Below are positions 35,420-44,019 of a stretch of 64,000 bases of DNA, piece after piece. This DNA is from JAQVCM01 sp040403095 (lineage in GTDB: Bacteria; Bacteroidota; Bacteroidia; Flavobacteriales_D; Crocinitomicaceae): contig JBBALI010000009.1 of assembly GCA_040403095.1 (NCBI GenBank), positions 40,264-104,263 on the forward strand. Reading direction: 5' to 3'. Positions within the stretch are counted from its first letter, which is position 1, and the number at the start of each line of letters is the position of its first letter. Made by a program: the position numbers and the translations under genes. The notes beneath the pieces are model-generated. The model was not told the DNA's origin. It did no database searches and worked only from the letters and a program-made list of their open reading frames with translations.

Positions 35420-35983
35420 ATGAAATTGACAAAAGAACATTTAGACTTTGAAAAATTCAGCCGACAATTAATCGGACTGACGATTTTGAAGGTTGAGTAT
35501 TCTGAAATCATTTATGAGCCGACAAATCCACAGCCATTTTACGCGACACTATTCCCAAATCTTGATTCGATTGACTTCTCAATATTTTTGCATACCGACA
35601 AAGACAAATTAGTCGAGATTTATTGGGACGATAAATTTTATCAATTTGGTATCGGCATTAAAATAAACAAGCCGACTGACTTTTCAGGAAATATAAAATG
35701 GGACGTTTCAGGCAACGACCTTTGGCAAAAGTTCATTGGGACAACAATTTCTGACATAAACATTAATTGGGAAACAGTTACAACAAGGGAAGAAAAGACG
35801 GGTAAGACAGAAAGTTTTGTATTTCCACAATACATAAAAATCACTTTGTCGAACGACAAGAACATATTTATAAGTGCGGCTGGTTTTTTAGACCAAGGCG
35901 ACAAAGAAGTTTATGGAATGCTTGACAATTTAACTGTGACAGACGACGAAGAATTAGCAAGACAAGTTAAAATGATAAATTAA
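35420..35983 (+). CDS. conserved hypothetical protein, 187 aa
   Basis: A soluble beta-rich protein without signal peptide. It contains SRQLIGLTILKVEYSEI, FSIFLHTDKDKLVEIYWDD, a central WDVSGNDLWQKFIGTTI and YIKITLSNDKNIFISA near the C-terminus. I do not recognise the family with confidence; immunity-type proteins of similar build exist. It is bounded by the third-family spacer before and repeat copy 9 after, so it is a clear single-gene unit. Confidence 0.62.
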   Translation: MKLTKEHLDFEKFSRQLIGLTILKVEYSEIIYEPTNPQPFYATLFPNLDSIDFSIFLHTDKDKLVEIYWDDKFYQFGIGIKINKPTDFSGNIKWDVSGNDLWQKFIGTTISDININWETVTTREEKTGKTESFVFPQYIKITLSNDKNIFISAAGFLDQGDKEVYGMLDNLTVTDDEELARQVKMIN

Positions 35984-36087
35984 GGAATGACAAGAACACA
36001 TGTTTATATTAGCACATATTAGAAATTGTTAGTCAAATTGACTCGTAAAATTAAGTTCTTCGAAATTCACAACATGAAAACCTTAGA

Positions 36088-36290
36088 ACCGAAATCAGGT
36101 TCAAATCTTCCAAATAGAAATAATCCCTTTTTTAGTCTGTTCATGGTGAAAAATAACAATTCACCGAATCTCTCAGCCCTTTCAACAAATGCAAATACTT
36201 TTTGATGCGTTTTTACGCTTTTTATTTATATTTGAGTGAGTGAAGTGAAATGCAAGTTGCGCTATTAGAGCCGAATTGGGTTGCATATTC
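36088..36290 (+). repeat. cassette repeat copy 9 (core 36157-36262)
   Basis: The leader (CCGAAATCAGGTTCAAATC, then TTCCAAATAGAAATAATCC) is nearly identical to that of copy 1, 14 kb away. The core hairpin GCGT-TTTT-ACGC and TATATTTG are intact. Right arm: TTGCGCTATTAGAGCC, GAATTGGGTT. The tail ends ATAAGTTATAGAGC. No other content is seen in this 360-bp gap. Confidence 0.93.
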
Positions 36291-36345
36291 GCATTAAAAG
36301 TACGCTTAGTTGGGTGAAGAAATAAGTTATAGAGCATAAACCACA

Positions 36346-36843
36346 GTGGAAAGAAACACAAAGAAAATATTATACGGTTCAATATTGATAGTTGCTCTAG
36401 GATGGTCAATCAATTACTATTTTAATTATTCAATCGAAAGATCAGACTTGATAGAGATTTCAGGAAATCTTCAACATAAGCCAACATTTAGTAGTGTTAA
36501 GGGCGGTTGGCATTTAGAGTTCGAACTAAATACAGATAAATACAGATACCAAACTGATGGCTTAGGTTACGATGCTTTAGATAAGGATGGTGTTAAAACT
36601 GTTTTAGCTGTTGGAAGTCCAGTACAAATTCTGATAGCTAAAAATGTAGGATTTGAGGAAATTATGAATTTGCTCGTAGGAATTAAACGGATTTATGGAT
36701 TAAAATCTGATAAAAAAACTTTTCTAAAATTGAATGATTACAACAAAGGAAAAGAAGGTACAAGGTATACTGCTTTATTTATTTGGCTCATTTTTGCAGG
36801 GTTTTTCATTTATAATTTTTGGATAAAAAAAGAAGCTCTATAA
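36346..36843 (+). CDS. membrane protein, DUF3592-like
   Basis: 165 aa from GTG. Two membrane helices: residues ~8-26 (ILYGSILIVALGWSINYYF) and ~140-158 (YTALFIWLIFAGFFIYNFW). The part between is mixed and extracytoplasmic, with ISGNLQHKPTFSSVKGGWHLEFEL and GVKTVLAVGSPVQILI. This layout recalls DUF3592-type proteins. Function unknown. Transcribed from repeat copy 9; the next gene is 80 bp away. Confidence 0.6.
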   Translation: MERNTKKILYGSILIVALGWSINYYFNYSIERSDLIEISGNLQHKPTFSSVKGGWHLEFELNTDKYRYQTDGLGYDALDKDGVKTVLAVGSPVQILIAKNVGFEEIMNLLVGIKRIYGLKSDKKTFLKLNDYNKGKEGTRYTALFIWLIFAGFFIYNFWIKKEAL

Positions 36844-36923
36844 CACCAAATAAGCAAAAGCATAAAAAGATTTATATTTGATAAGGCGCCTTTGCCTATT
36901 TGGAAATCGTTAGCACAAACACA

Positions 36924-37388
36924 ATGAAAAAGTTTATTTATATAATTACAACAATCACATTCCTTACTTCATGTAATCATACAAATACATCAAAACTTGA
37001 CAGTGATGACTTTAATAATAAAGTGGAACGAATTGAAAAGCTAAAATTGGAGATCAAACCTTTTTCTGATTTTCTCGATGCAGAATTTGAATTATTCAAT
37101 GTGAACGGGTTTCACAACCAACGAACTTCAGTTCCTGGAGCTTCATCTTTGGATTATAAATTTGTTGTAAAAATAGACACTGTGAATATTTCTAAATGGA
37201 CAACTGGCATGACAGAAATCGAACTAACAAGCTATGATGACAGTTGGACAAAAGAGATTATTAAAGGCAGAAAACAAAACTGGAGCACATTATCAAAACC
37301 ACTGTATTTTAGAAGAAATGGAGAGAATGTGACGATGTTGGTTTTTAAAAATGAAGGCATAATCTATAAACGAGTAATCAATTTATAA
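36924..37388 (+). CDS. lipoprotein of unknown function
   Basis: 154 aa from ATG 36924. Lipoprotein signal IIITTITFLTSCNH-type (YIITTITFLTSCNH, lipid Cys near residue 17). Mature part is mixed (IEKLKLEIKPFSDFLDAEFELFNVNGF ... GMTEIELTSYDDSWTKEI). No family. The spacer before it ends ATCGTTAGCAC, one of the GTTA-type ends. Confidence 0.62.
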   Translation: MKKFIYIITTITFLTSCNHTNTSKLDSDDFNNKVERIEKLKLEIKPFSDFLDAEFELFNVNGFHNQRTSVPGASSLDYKFVVKIDTVNISKWTTGMTEIELTSYDDSWTKEIIKGRKQNWSTLSKPLYFRRNGENVTMLVFKNEGIIYKRVINL

Positions 37389-37469
37389 AAGCCTAAGAAC
37401 CGAATTCAGCTTCACATCTTCCAAACCGAAATGATTCCATTTTCTAGTCCGTTCAAGGTGTAAAAAAAA

Positions 37470-37600
37470 CAATTCATTGAATCTCTCAGCCCTTTCAGCA
37501 AATGCAAATACTTTTTGATGCGTTTTTGCGCTTTTTATTTATATTTGAGTGAGTGAATTGGAACGTAAGTTGCGCGAGGCGAGCCGAATTGGGTTTTAAT
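37470..37600 (+). repeat. cassette repeat copy 10
   Basis: Full core (37470-37575) with hairpin GCG-TTTTTG-CGC, TATATTTG, then TTGCGCGAGGCGAGCC and GAATTGGGTTTT. The leader (CCGAATTCAGCTTCACATC) starts at ~37394. Tail GTTTTGTTCGCTTATAAG to TAGCC (~37643). Confidence 0.93.
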
Positions 37601-37667
37601 TGCGTAATGAAAGATTGTTTTGTTCGCTTATAAGTAATTTATAGCCAATTGTTAACCAGAATAAAGA

Positions 37668-38069
37668 ATGTTCAGAAAAGCATATATGATTTCATTTCCG
37701 ATTCTCTCTGGTCTAATTGGAGGCATGATTTTATGCTATGAATTCAACACATTTGTGCCAGCAACATCAAGATTAAGGATGCTTGGATTTGTTTTTATAG
37801 CATATTTCCTAAGCATTATTATTCCTTCTATTCTCTCTGGAATTGTGTTAACTAAAAACAATTATAAAAATAGAGTGATGTTAAGTTTGTTAAGCCTATT
37901 TGCTCTCACTTTGGTGAATGATATAAATTATTGGAATAATGATTTCTATCCTGAGAAAAGTTGGGCGTCGCATCCAAAAACCATGCTGCTAAATACTCTG
38001 ATACAGTTGGCTTTTGGAATAGTTTTAATCATGCTAATTAATATAAGACCTAAAAATAAAAACACATAA
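37668..38069 (+). CDS. small integral membrane protein
   Basis: 133 aa with four predicted membrane helices: ISFPILSGLIGGMILCY, MLGFVFIAYFLSIIIPSIL, RVMLSLLSLFALTLV and LLNTLIQLAFGIVLIMLI. No charged catalytic motif and no known family. It is alone between repeat copies 10 and 11 and so is a clear single-gene unit. Confidence 0.65.
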   Translation: MFRKAYMISFPILSGLIGGMILCYEFNTFVPATSRLRMLGFVFIAYFLSIIIPSILSGIVLTKNNYKNRVMLSLLSLFALTLVNDINYWNNDFYPEKSWASHPKTMLLNTLIQLAFGIVLIMLINIRPKNKNT

Positions 38070-38142
38070 CATCAACTAAAATCCAAGGGCAGAACAACCA
38101 TAACAGAGAAGCCCGTGTCTCCCAGCTGAGAAACGTTAAAAA

Positions 38143-38300
38143 ACAATTCACTGAATCTCTCAGCCTTTTCAGCAAATGCAAATACTTTTTGATGCGTTTT
38201 TACGCTTTTTATTTATATTTGAGTGAATGAATTGGGTTGAAGATGCGCAATGAAAGAACTTTTTTGAGAATCTAAGTAGGTTAGATGCCACTTTAAAACG
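38143..38300 (+). repeat. cassette repeat copy 11
   Basis: Core from CAATTCACTGAATCTCTC to TATATTTG (38214-38221), but the AAGTTGCGC arm is deleted and it passes straight to GAATTGGG and GATGCGCAATGAAAG. The tail ends AGTAGGTTAGATGCC. The last copy of the array. Confidence 0.9.
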
Positions 38301-38311
38301 ACAGCTACAAA

Positions 38312-39019
38312 ATGATAATGCCATCTGATAAAGATTATATACAGACAAAGAGAATAATCCTTAGAACAGACAAGATGAAGCCAGAGTTTGTGCCTCTTGC
38401 AGAGTGGATTGACAAAACGTATGACGTAAAAACTATTAATATTATTTACGACACATTAGATAATAAAACACCAAGAATTCAAATTTGCTTTGAATATGAG
38501 AAAGAGAAAAATAAATTCTTGACCGACGATATCTCATATTTTGACAAACCGAAACAAAAAGCGATAGGAGAAAAATTTACTGAGTTAATCAAGCAACAAG
38601 GACTTTCAAAAAGTAATAGTTCTATTTCTAATATATTCGGACTTAACAAAAACGGAATTTATTTAACGGAAAAAGTTTTTGTATTTTACAGTGCATTTGA
38701 GCCTGTTGCGAAACTTGAAGCTAGTTATAAAATAACTCAAAAGCAGATCGAAGAATTTATTAAGTCGTTTGATAATAAGGATATTTGGACAATATCCATT
38801 GGTTTTACTATTCCAACTTTTTTTATGTTTACAAACCAAAAAGTTAAAGAATATGAAAAGCCAGAAATAAAATCAATGTGGGCCGCCAGATATTATGACT
38901 TTGTAAAACCATTTGATGAGTTTAATTACTTCAAGAAAGAAGACATACAAGTTTTTATAGACAGCAAAGAAAATTTTGATAATAATTATGAAAGTAGTTG
39001 GTATTATTATTACAAATAA
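38312..39019 (+). CDS. hypothetical protein, 235 aa
   Basis: Soluble, Lys-rich and aromatic-rich. It has MKPEFVPLAEWIDKTYDV, a middle IFGLNKNGIYLTEKVFVFYSAFEP and ends YESSWYYYYK. Not recognised. It is the last gene of the array; its A+T-rich codon use matches the array and differs from the gene that follows. Confidence 0.6.
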   Translation: MIMPSDKDYIQTKRIILRTDKMKPEFVPLAEWIDKTYDVKTINIIYDTLDNKTPRIQICFEYEKEKNKFLTDDISYFDKPKQKAIGEKFTELIKQQGLSKSNSSISNIFGLNKNGIYLTEKVFVFYSAFEPVAKLEASYKITQKQIEEFIKSFDNKDIWTISIGFTIPTFFMFTNQKVKEYEKPEIKSMWAARYYDFVKPFDEFNYFKKEDIQVFIDSKENFDNNYESSWYYYYK

Positions 39020-39156
39020 GAAGAAAAGCGGTACATAGGAGCATCTGACCATAAGCGGAGCACACAGTCACAAAAAACAATTACCTTAGCATCTAATTCG
39101 CAACTTTGCACTGAACAAGAAGCGTAGAACTATTAGAACAAATAACAATCTCATAA

Positions 39157-40782
39157 ATGCAATACATTCCTCTAAACAATTTCTTTGGGTTTCTTGAAAA
39201 ACCTGTAAATGTTTATACTTCAGAGGAATTGAATCTTTTTTCCATTGAAATCATTGAAAAATACCAAAATGGTGCTTTCATTTCAGTTGAAAATAAAGCG
39301 GTTTCCAAAGACGAAGCGATTGCGTTTTGCCTGCGACTCAATCATCCAGGAATGGTTGTTTTTGACCAATGGATTTGTCAGAATAAAAACTTGTTGCAAC
39401 TCTTGGTCAACAAAAAACTGTCTGTCAATAATTTTGACCCGAAAATCATCAACGGTCATTCGCTTTTTAGAGAATTCTCCACTTTTTTGAGTCCATTTTT
39501 GCTGCCTAGAATCTTGGAGGCGATGGATTCAAACAAAGACATTCAATTCATTCACGCAGGCGGTTACATTTCTTTGTTAAATGCAGACAGCAAGTTGGTT
39601 TTGCAAGACAAATTGGCTTCTTGGTTGAAAACTAAATTGAGTGATTTACATGAAAATTTGCCCAATATTCGCTCTGAACAACAATTGATTGAAAACCTCA
39701 ATCCGCTGATCAGCGACCAAATGGTGGAGTTTGTAAATCAATTCACCAAAGCATTTTACGCGTCCAAAATTGGCTACATCGATCAATTGTTGAACGTTTT
39801 CAATCATCCTTCTTGCTCCGCGAGGGTTGGTTCTTGGATTACCGGTCAATTGAAAAAATTAGCGCTCAATCCTGAGCACCACGAGAAAATTGATGAAATC
39901 AAATCAACCATCAAAACGGGAAAATTCAATTTTTCAAATCCACAAGGAAAAGTGCGCAACGAAGCAAAATCACTGCGAAATTTCACTTGGATTTTCACTG
40001 CTTTGCTCTTCGTAGGACTGATTTATCTTTTCTGGTTCAATCCTTTGAATTTTTGGAATGATGTTCCCGAATTGACAGATTCCAAATCGTCGTTGGAAGA
40101 ATTTTCAAAAGAAGAAAGAATGAAAATTGACTCTTTGATCAAATCTGTGCAACCAGCCGAAGAAGTGATTGAGCAGTCAGAAAATGACCAATTCATGCAC
40201 TTGCCGCCAGTGGAAATGAATTCCATTTACCGCAAACCCTTTCAAAACAAAACCGCCGAACAATTTTACGAAGATTGTTTGAAAGATGAGGTGATGATGG
40301 AAAAAGGATTGATTGATTCTTGTGTGCCTTATTCCACCAAAAATCTTGGAATGAAGCTGAATCCAAACTTCAAAAGTTTGTCTCTACACACAGGAAATCA
40401 AGCTGTTTTTCTACAAAACGAAAGTGAATATCAAATTTTAGTGCTTGTTTTCAGTGATAAAAATGATGCGTTGTATGCCTCAATCATTCAAAAAGACCAA
40501 AAACTCAATTTCAAGATGAATGAGGGCGAAATCGTGCTTTTTCTTCCGGGAAATGACTGGGCAAAATTTGCAGCACAGCCGACCAAAATCACAGAAATGC
40601 CCTCGGAAAATTACCAAAATCACTTCTGTTTTCAAGACGAAAACTTCAAAGCGATGTTGTATTCGCCTTACCGCTTGAAAAAAACGAATAAGAAAATTGT
40701 GAAATTGATGTTCAACGAATCAACGCAAAGCGGAGAGGCTTTTGTTTTGCTGGATTTGTATGAGGTGTTAGAAGATTACTAG
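39157..40782 (+). CDS. single-span membrane protein of unknown function
   Basis: 541 aa. The N-terminal ~270 residues are helical and look cytoplasmic. One membrane helix (TWIFTALLFVGLIYLFWF) lies near residues 278-296. The C-terminal part is outside and starts with a charged linker (SSLEEFSKEERMKIDSLI) before a mixed domain. No family recognised. Base composition and codons resemble the core genes, so the array ends before it. It is separated from deoC by 307 bp. Confidence 0.65.
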   Translation: MQYIPLNNFFGFLEKPVNVYTSEELNLFSIEIIEKYQNGAFISVENKAVSKDEAIAFCLRLNHPGMVVFDQWICQNKNLLQLLVNKKLSVNNFDPKIINGHSLFREFSTFLSPFLLPRILEAMDSNKDIQFIHAGGYISLLNADSKLVLQDKLASWLKTKLSDLHENLPNIRSEQQLIENLNPLISDQMVEFVNQFTKAFYASKIGYIDQLLNVFNHPSCSARVGSWITGQLKKLALNPEHHEKIDEIKSTIKTGKFNFSNPQGKVRNEAKSLRNFTWIFTALLFVGLIYLFWFNPLNFWNDVPELTDSKSSLEEFSKEERMKIDSLIKSVQPAEEVIEQSENDQFMHLPPVEMNSIYRKPFQNKTAEQFYEDCLKDEVMMEKGLIDSCVPYSTKNLGMKLNPNFKSLSLHTGNQAVFLQNESEYQILVLVFSDKNDALYASIIQKDQKLNFKMNEGEIVLFLPGNDWAKFAAQPTKITEMPSENYQNHFCFQDENFKAMLYSPYRLKKTNKKIVKLMFNESTQSGEAFVLLDLYEVLEDY

Positions 40783-41062
40783 TTCCAAAAAAATTAAGTC
40801 AAGGATTAAACTTCGTCTAATTTAGAAGTAAAGCAATCTGCAATTTTTCTCATATACCCATCGGGAATTATGCCACAAGGATTTTTATTTAAATCAAAAT
40901 CAACAAATTAAGACACCATAATTGTCCTCCCCCTTAATCCTAGCGCTAGCGCTTAGTCTTCAAAAGCTATCGCTTTTTCTCCTCCAAAGGGGGAAATTCA
41001 AAATCAACTCGTTAGGTGCGAAACTAAGTTATGTGGCAAAGTTCTAAATAGGCAATTTTTCT
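40783..41062. other. intergenic region with C5/G5 inverted repeat and a cassette-tail-like end
   Basis: No gene seen. It has TCCTCCCCCTTAATCC (~40925-40940) facing TCCAAAGGGGGAAATTC (~40984-41000), an inverted repeat around AGCGCTAGCGCTTAG. The segment 41007-41040 (CGTTAGGTGCGAAAC, then TAAGTTATGTGGC) looks like the tail of a cassette repeat without its core. Confidence 0.5.
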
Positions 41063-41070
41063 TATATTTG
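41063..41070 (+). promoter_or_regulatory. -7 box of deoC
   Basis: TATATTTG, the same box as in the cassette repeats, 19 bp before the deoC start. No clear -33 box. Confidence 0.5.
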
Positions 41071-41089
41071 AATACATTTTACTGCAAGC

Positions 41090-42010
41090 ATGAGCACAAA
41101 ACAAAAAGACATACAAATTCCTGATTTCAGATTCACGCCAACCATAGATAAAGTAGGTGTTGAAGAGCGAGTTGCAAGAATTCAAACCAGAAGTATCAAA
41201 GGAGAATCGAAAATTCAAGGCATGAAAATGGTTTTGAATATGATTGATTTAACCACCTTGGAAGGAAAAGATACGCCGGGAAAAGTGAAACAAATGTGCT
41301 ACAAAGCGCAACATTTACATGAAGCTTATCCTGATTGTCCGACAGTTGCCGCGGTTTGCGTGTATCCTTCGATGGTCAAAATTGCCAAAGAAGCGTTGGG
41401 AAATTCGAACGTGAAAGTTGCTTCTGTTTCAACCGCTTTCCCAAGTGGACAAGCGCCGCGTGAAGTGAAAATCATGGATACGAAATTCGCCGTTGAACAA
41501 GGCGCTGACGAGATTGACATGGTGATTTCTCGAGGCAAATTTCTGTCTGGCGAATACAATTTTGTGTTCGACGAAATTGCCGCAATCAAAGAAGCGTGCG
41601 GAAAAGCGCGTTTAAAGGTGATTTTAGAAACGGGAGAATTGGTCACGCTCGACAATGTCCGCAAAGCAAGTGAAATTGCGATGTATGCAGGTGCCGATTT
41701 TATCAAAACTTCCACAGGGAAAATTCAGCCAGCCGCCACCATGCAAGTGACTTACGTGATGTTGATGGCCATCAAAGATTATTTCAACAAAACAGGAATC
41801 ATGATCGGAATGAAACCCGCGGGAGGAATTTCCACGTCAAAATTGGCACTTCATAATTTGCTGATGGTAAAAGAAACCGTGGGTGAAAATTGGTTAGACA
41901 ATCACTGGTTTCGCTTTGGCGCGAGCAGTTTAGCAAACGACGTCCTGATGCAATTGATGAAATCAAAAACAGGAGTATATCAGAGTGGGGATTATTTTTC
42001 GTTAGACTGA
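41090..42010 (+). CDS. deoC: deoxyribose-phosphate aldolase
   Basis: DeoC splits 2-deoxyribose-5-phosphate into glyceraldehyde-3-phosphate and acetaldehyde. The Schiff-base Lys is in GADFIKTSTGKIQPAA (about residue 205), with VILETGELV and a final G-GI phosphate loop (KPAGGI). At 306 aa it is the long form. The two aldehyde dehydrogenase genes that follow are a common partner set, likely for oxidising the acetaldehyde made, but a four-helix-bundle gene interrupts the operon here. Confidence 0.96.
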   Translation: MSTKQKDIQIPDFRFTPTIDKVGVEERVARIQTRSIKGESKIQGMKMVLNMIDLTTLEGKDTPGKVKQMCYKAQHLHEAYPDCPTVAAVCVYPSMVKIAKEALGNSNVKVASVSTAFPSGQAPREVKIMDTKFAVEQGADEIDMVISRGKFLSGEYNFVFDEIAAIKEACGKARLKVILETGELVTLDNVRKASEIAMYAGADFIKTSTGKIQPAATMQVTYVMLMAIKDYFNKTGIMIGMKPAGGISTSKLALHNLLMVKETVGENWLDNHWFRFGASSLANDVLMQLMKSKTGVYQSGDYFSLD

Positions 42011-42028
42011 TCTTCTGGATTGTTAGAT

Positions 42029-42053
42029 TTTTGGATTATTGGATTGTTGGATT
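42029..42053. repeat. left inverted repeat around the four-helix-bundle gene
   Basis: A 25-bp sequence starting TTTTGGATTATTGGATTG. Its exact reverse complement is at 42545-42569. A related shorter copy lies at 42161-42176 just before the gene. Confidence 0.9.
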
Positions 42054-42179
42054 GAAACACATTCAATTTTCTTAAAAACGTCTAATTATCAATAATCTAA
42101 AAATTTTAAAAGTGTTTTATAAATTTGAATCAAATCGTCCAACAATCTAAAAATCGAATGATCCAATAATCCAAAAAAA

Positions 42180-42530
42180 ATGCATAGATTTAAAGAACTA
42201 GAATTCTGGGAAATAAGCAGGGAATTAAATAAAGAAATTTATTTGATCACGCGTGATTTTCCGGAGCAAGAAAAATTTGGACTTATCAGCCAGATTCGAA
42301 GAGCTTCGATTTCTATTTCTTCGAATATTGCCGAAGGCTGTTCACGCAGGTCCAACAATGATTTTTATCGTTTTCTGGAAATCGCAATGGGCTCAGCATA
42401 CGAGCTTGAATCACAAATAATTTTAGCAACAGATTTGAATTTTATGACAGAAAAAGACCAAGAAATCGTTCTAAACAAACTAGAATCAATCGTCAAAATG
42501 ATGTCAAAATTCATGTCCACATTAAAATAG
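42180..42530 (+). CDS. four-helix-bundle protein (S23P / Avd-like)
   Basis: 116 aa of the TIGR02436 family, known as 23S rRNA-intervening-sequence protein. Marks are FGLISQIRRASISISSNIAEG and FLEIAMGSAYELESQI. Homologous bAvd proteins help diversity-generating retroelements, and S23P is coded in 23S rRNA inserts of Leptospira. Free-standing copies such as this are common in Bacteroidota but have no known role. It sits in an operon of deoC and ALDH genes between inverted repeats. Confidence 0.93.
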   Translation: MHRFKELEFWEISRELNKEIYLITRDFPEQEKFGLISQIRRASISISSNIAEGCSRRSNNDFYRFLEIAMGSAYELESQIILATDLNFMTEKDQEIVLNKLESIVKMMSKFMSTLK

Positions 42531-42544
42531 TCCAAAAATCTAAA

Positions 42545-42569
42545 AATCCAACAATCCAATAATCCAAAA
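42545..42569. repeat. right inverted repeat around the four-helix-bundle gene
   Basis: Exact 25-bp reverse complement of 42029-42053, ending one base before the ATG of the aldehyde dehydrogenase gene (42571). It is embedded in a run of short units such as CCAACAATCCAATAATCC. Confidence 0.9.
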
Positions 42570-42570
42570 T

Positions 42571-44019
42571 ATGAGTGACAAACAATCAACAAAATGGAAC
42601 CTCGACCCAGCACCAGAGAGTGCGGGGCATGTTCAGTTGAAAACACAATATGAATTGTTTATCAACGGGAAATGGGAAAAACCCAACTCCGGGAAATATT
42701 TCGATTCTATCAATCCTGCGAATGAAGAAAAATTGGCTTCCGTGGCGCATGCGGATGAGACAGATGTGGACAAGGCCGTCAAAGCTGCGCGCCATGCATA
42801 CGAAAATGTGTGGTCAAAATTATCGGGTAAAGAACGTGGGAAATATTTGTTTCGAATTGCACGTTTGATTCAAGAAAAAGCAAGAGAATTTGCAGTAATC
42901 GAAACCTTGGACGGCGGAAAATCCATTCGTGAATCGAGAGACATCGACGTTCCGTTGGCGGCAAATCATTTCTTTTATTACGCTGGTTGGGCGGATAAAT
43001 TGGAATATGCTTTCCCAAATCGACCAGTAAAATCTTTGGGCGTTGCAGGTCAAATTATTCCTTGGAATTTTCCATTATTGATGGCTGCATGGAAAATCGC
43101 TCCTGCCCTAGCCGCTGGAAATACGGTGGTTTTGAAACCGTCTGAAACAACTTCTTTGACTGCGCTAAAATTGGCGGAATTGATCGAAGAAAGTGGACTT
43201 CCTGCGGGTGTTGTGAACATTGTTACTGGATACGGCGATACAGGTTCTGCCATTGTAAATCATCCCGATATCAACAAAATTGCTTTCACAGGTTCGACAA
43301 ATGTTGGCAAAGTGATTCAAAAAGCAATTGCTGGAACTGACAAAAAATTGACTTTAGAATTGGGCGGAAAATCTGCCAATATTATTTTTGAAGATGCGCC
43401 GATCGACCAAGCAGTTGAGGGAATTATCAACGGAATTTTCTTCAATCAAGGACATGTTTGTTGCGCTGGTTCGCGTTTGTTCGTGCAAGAAGGCGTTGCA
43501 GAAACCGTGATACAAAAACTGAAAGACCGCATGGATACTTTGTATGTTGGCGATCCAATGGACAAAAACACAGACATCGGTGCCATCAATTCCAAAAAAC
43601 AACTGGAAACGATTTCGAAATACATTCAAATCGGAATTCAAGATGGAAACGAAATTTACCAAAGCAATTGCGCGCTTCCATCAAAAGGATATTTCTGTAA
43701 ACCAACGCTTTTCATCGACGTGGCACAATCAAGCCAATTGGTTCAAGAGGAAATTTTTGGTCCAGTGTTGACGATACAAACTTTCAGAACCGTGGACGAA
43801 GTGATTCAAAAAGCAAACAATACACCGTTCGGCTTGGCTGCTGGCGTTTGGACGGACAAAGGTTCGAAAATCTTCAATTTAACATCGAAACTGCGCGCTG
43901 GTGTTGTTTGGGCAAATACGTACAATAAATTTGATCCGACATCGCCTTTTGGTGGCTACAAGGAAAGTGGATTTGGAAGAGAAGGTGGTTTGCATGGTTT
44001 AGAGGCTTATTTGGGCTAA
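42571..44019 (+). CDS. NAD(P)-dependent aldehyde dehydrogenase
   Basis: 482 aa, ALDH superfamily. It has the cofactor loop FTGSTNVGKVIQ, the general base Glu in LELGGKSANIIF and the catalytic Cys in NQGHVCCAGSR (second Cys of the pair). It is likely the enzyme that oxidises acetaldehyde or a related aldehyde from deoxyribose breakdown, judging from its place after deoC. The sequence ends GREGGLHGLEAYLG, so it lacks the last few residues of many ALDHs. Confidence 0.93.
   Translation: MSDKQSTKWNLDPAPESAGHVQLKTQYELFINGKWEKPNSGKYFDSINPANEEKLASVAHADETDVDKAVKAARHAYENVWSKLSGKERGKYLFRIARLIQEKAREFAVIETLDGGKSIRESRDIDVPLAANHFFYYAGWADKLEYAFPNRPVKSLGVAGQIIPWNFPLLMAAWKIAPALAAGNTVVLKPSETTSLTALKLAELIEESGLPAGVVNIVTGYGDTGSAIVNHPDINKIAFTGSTNVGKVIQKAIAGTDKKLTLELGGKSANIIFEDAPIDQAVEGIINGIFFNQGHVCCAGSRLFVQEGVAETVIQKLKDRMDTLYVGDPMDKNTDIGAINSKKQLETISKYIQIGIQDGNEIYQSNCALPSKGYFCKPTLFIDVAQSSQLVQEEIFGPVLTIQTFRTVDEVIQKANNTPFGLAAGVWTDKGSKIFNLTSKLRAGVVWANTYNKFDPTSPFGGYKESGFGREGGLHGLEAYLG

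Noticed and set aside
36182..36409. 75-codon minus-strand frame over repeat copy 9
   Set aside because: It is the antisense reading of the repeat core and promoter and has no counterpart start in the other copies; a shadow frame.
21900..38260. CRISPR array
   Set aside because: The repeats are ~106 bp, spaced 0.7-3 kb apart, with genes between them and a promoter inside. This does not fit 25-40-bp CRISPR repeats with short spacers, and no cas gene is seen.
20700..39060. Prophage or conjugative element
   Set aside because: No capsid, portal, terminase, tra, mob, rep or integrase genes are visible among the small genes.
40810..40905. Possible remnant of a minus-strand gene (frame reading NPCGIIPDGYMRKIADCF)
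   Set aside because: Only about 30 codons between stops, no start codon and no family that I can name. Not enough to call a pseudogene.
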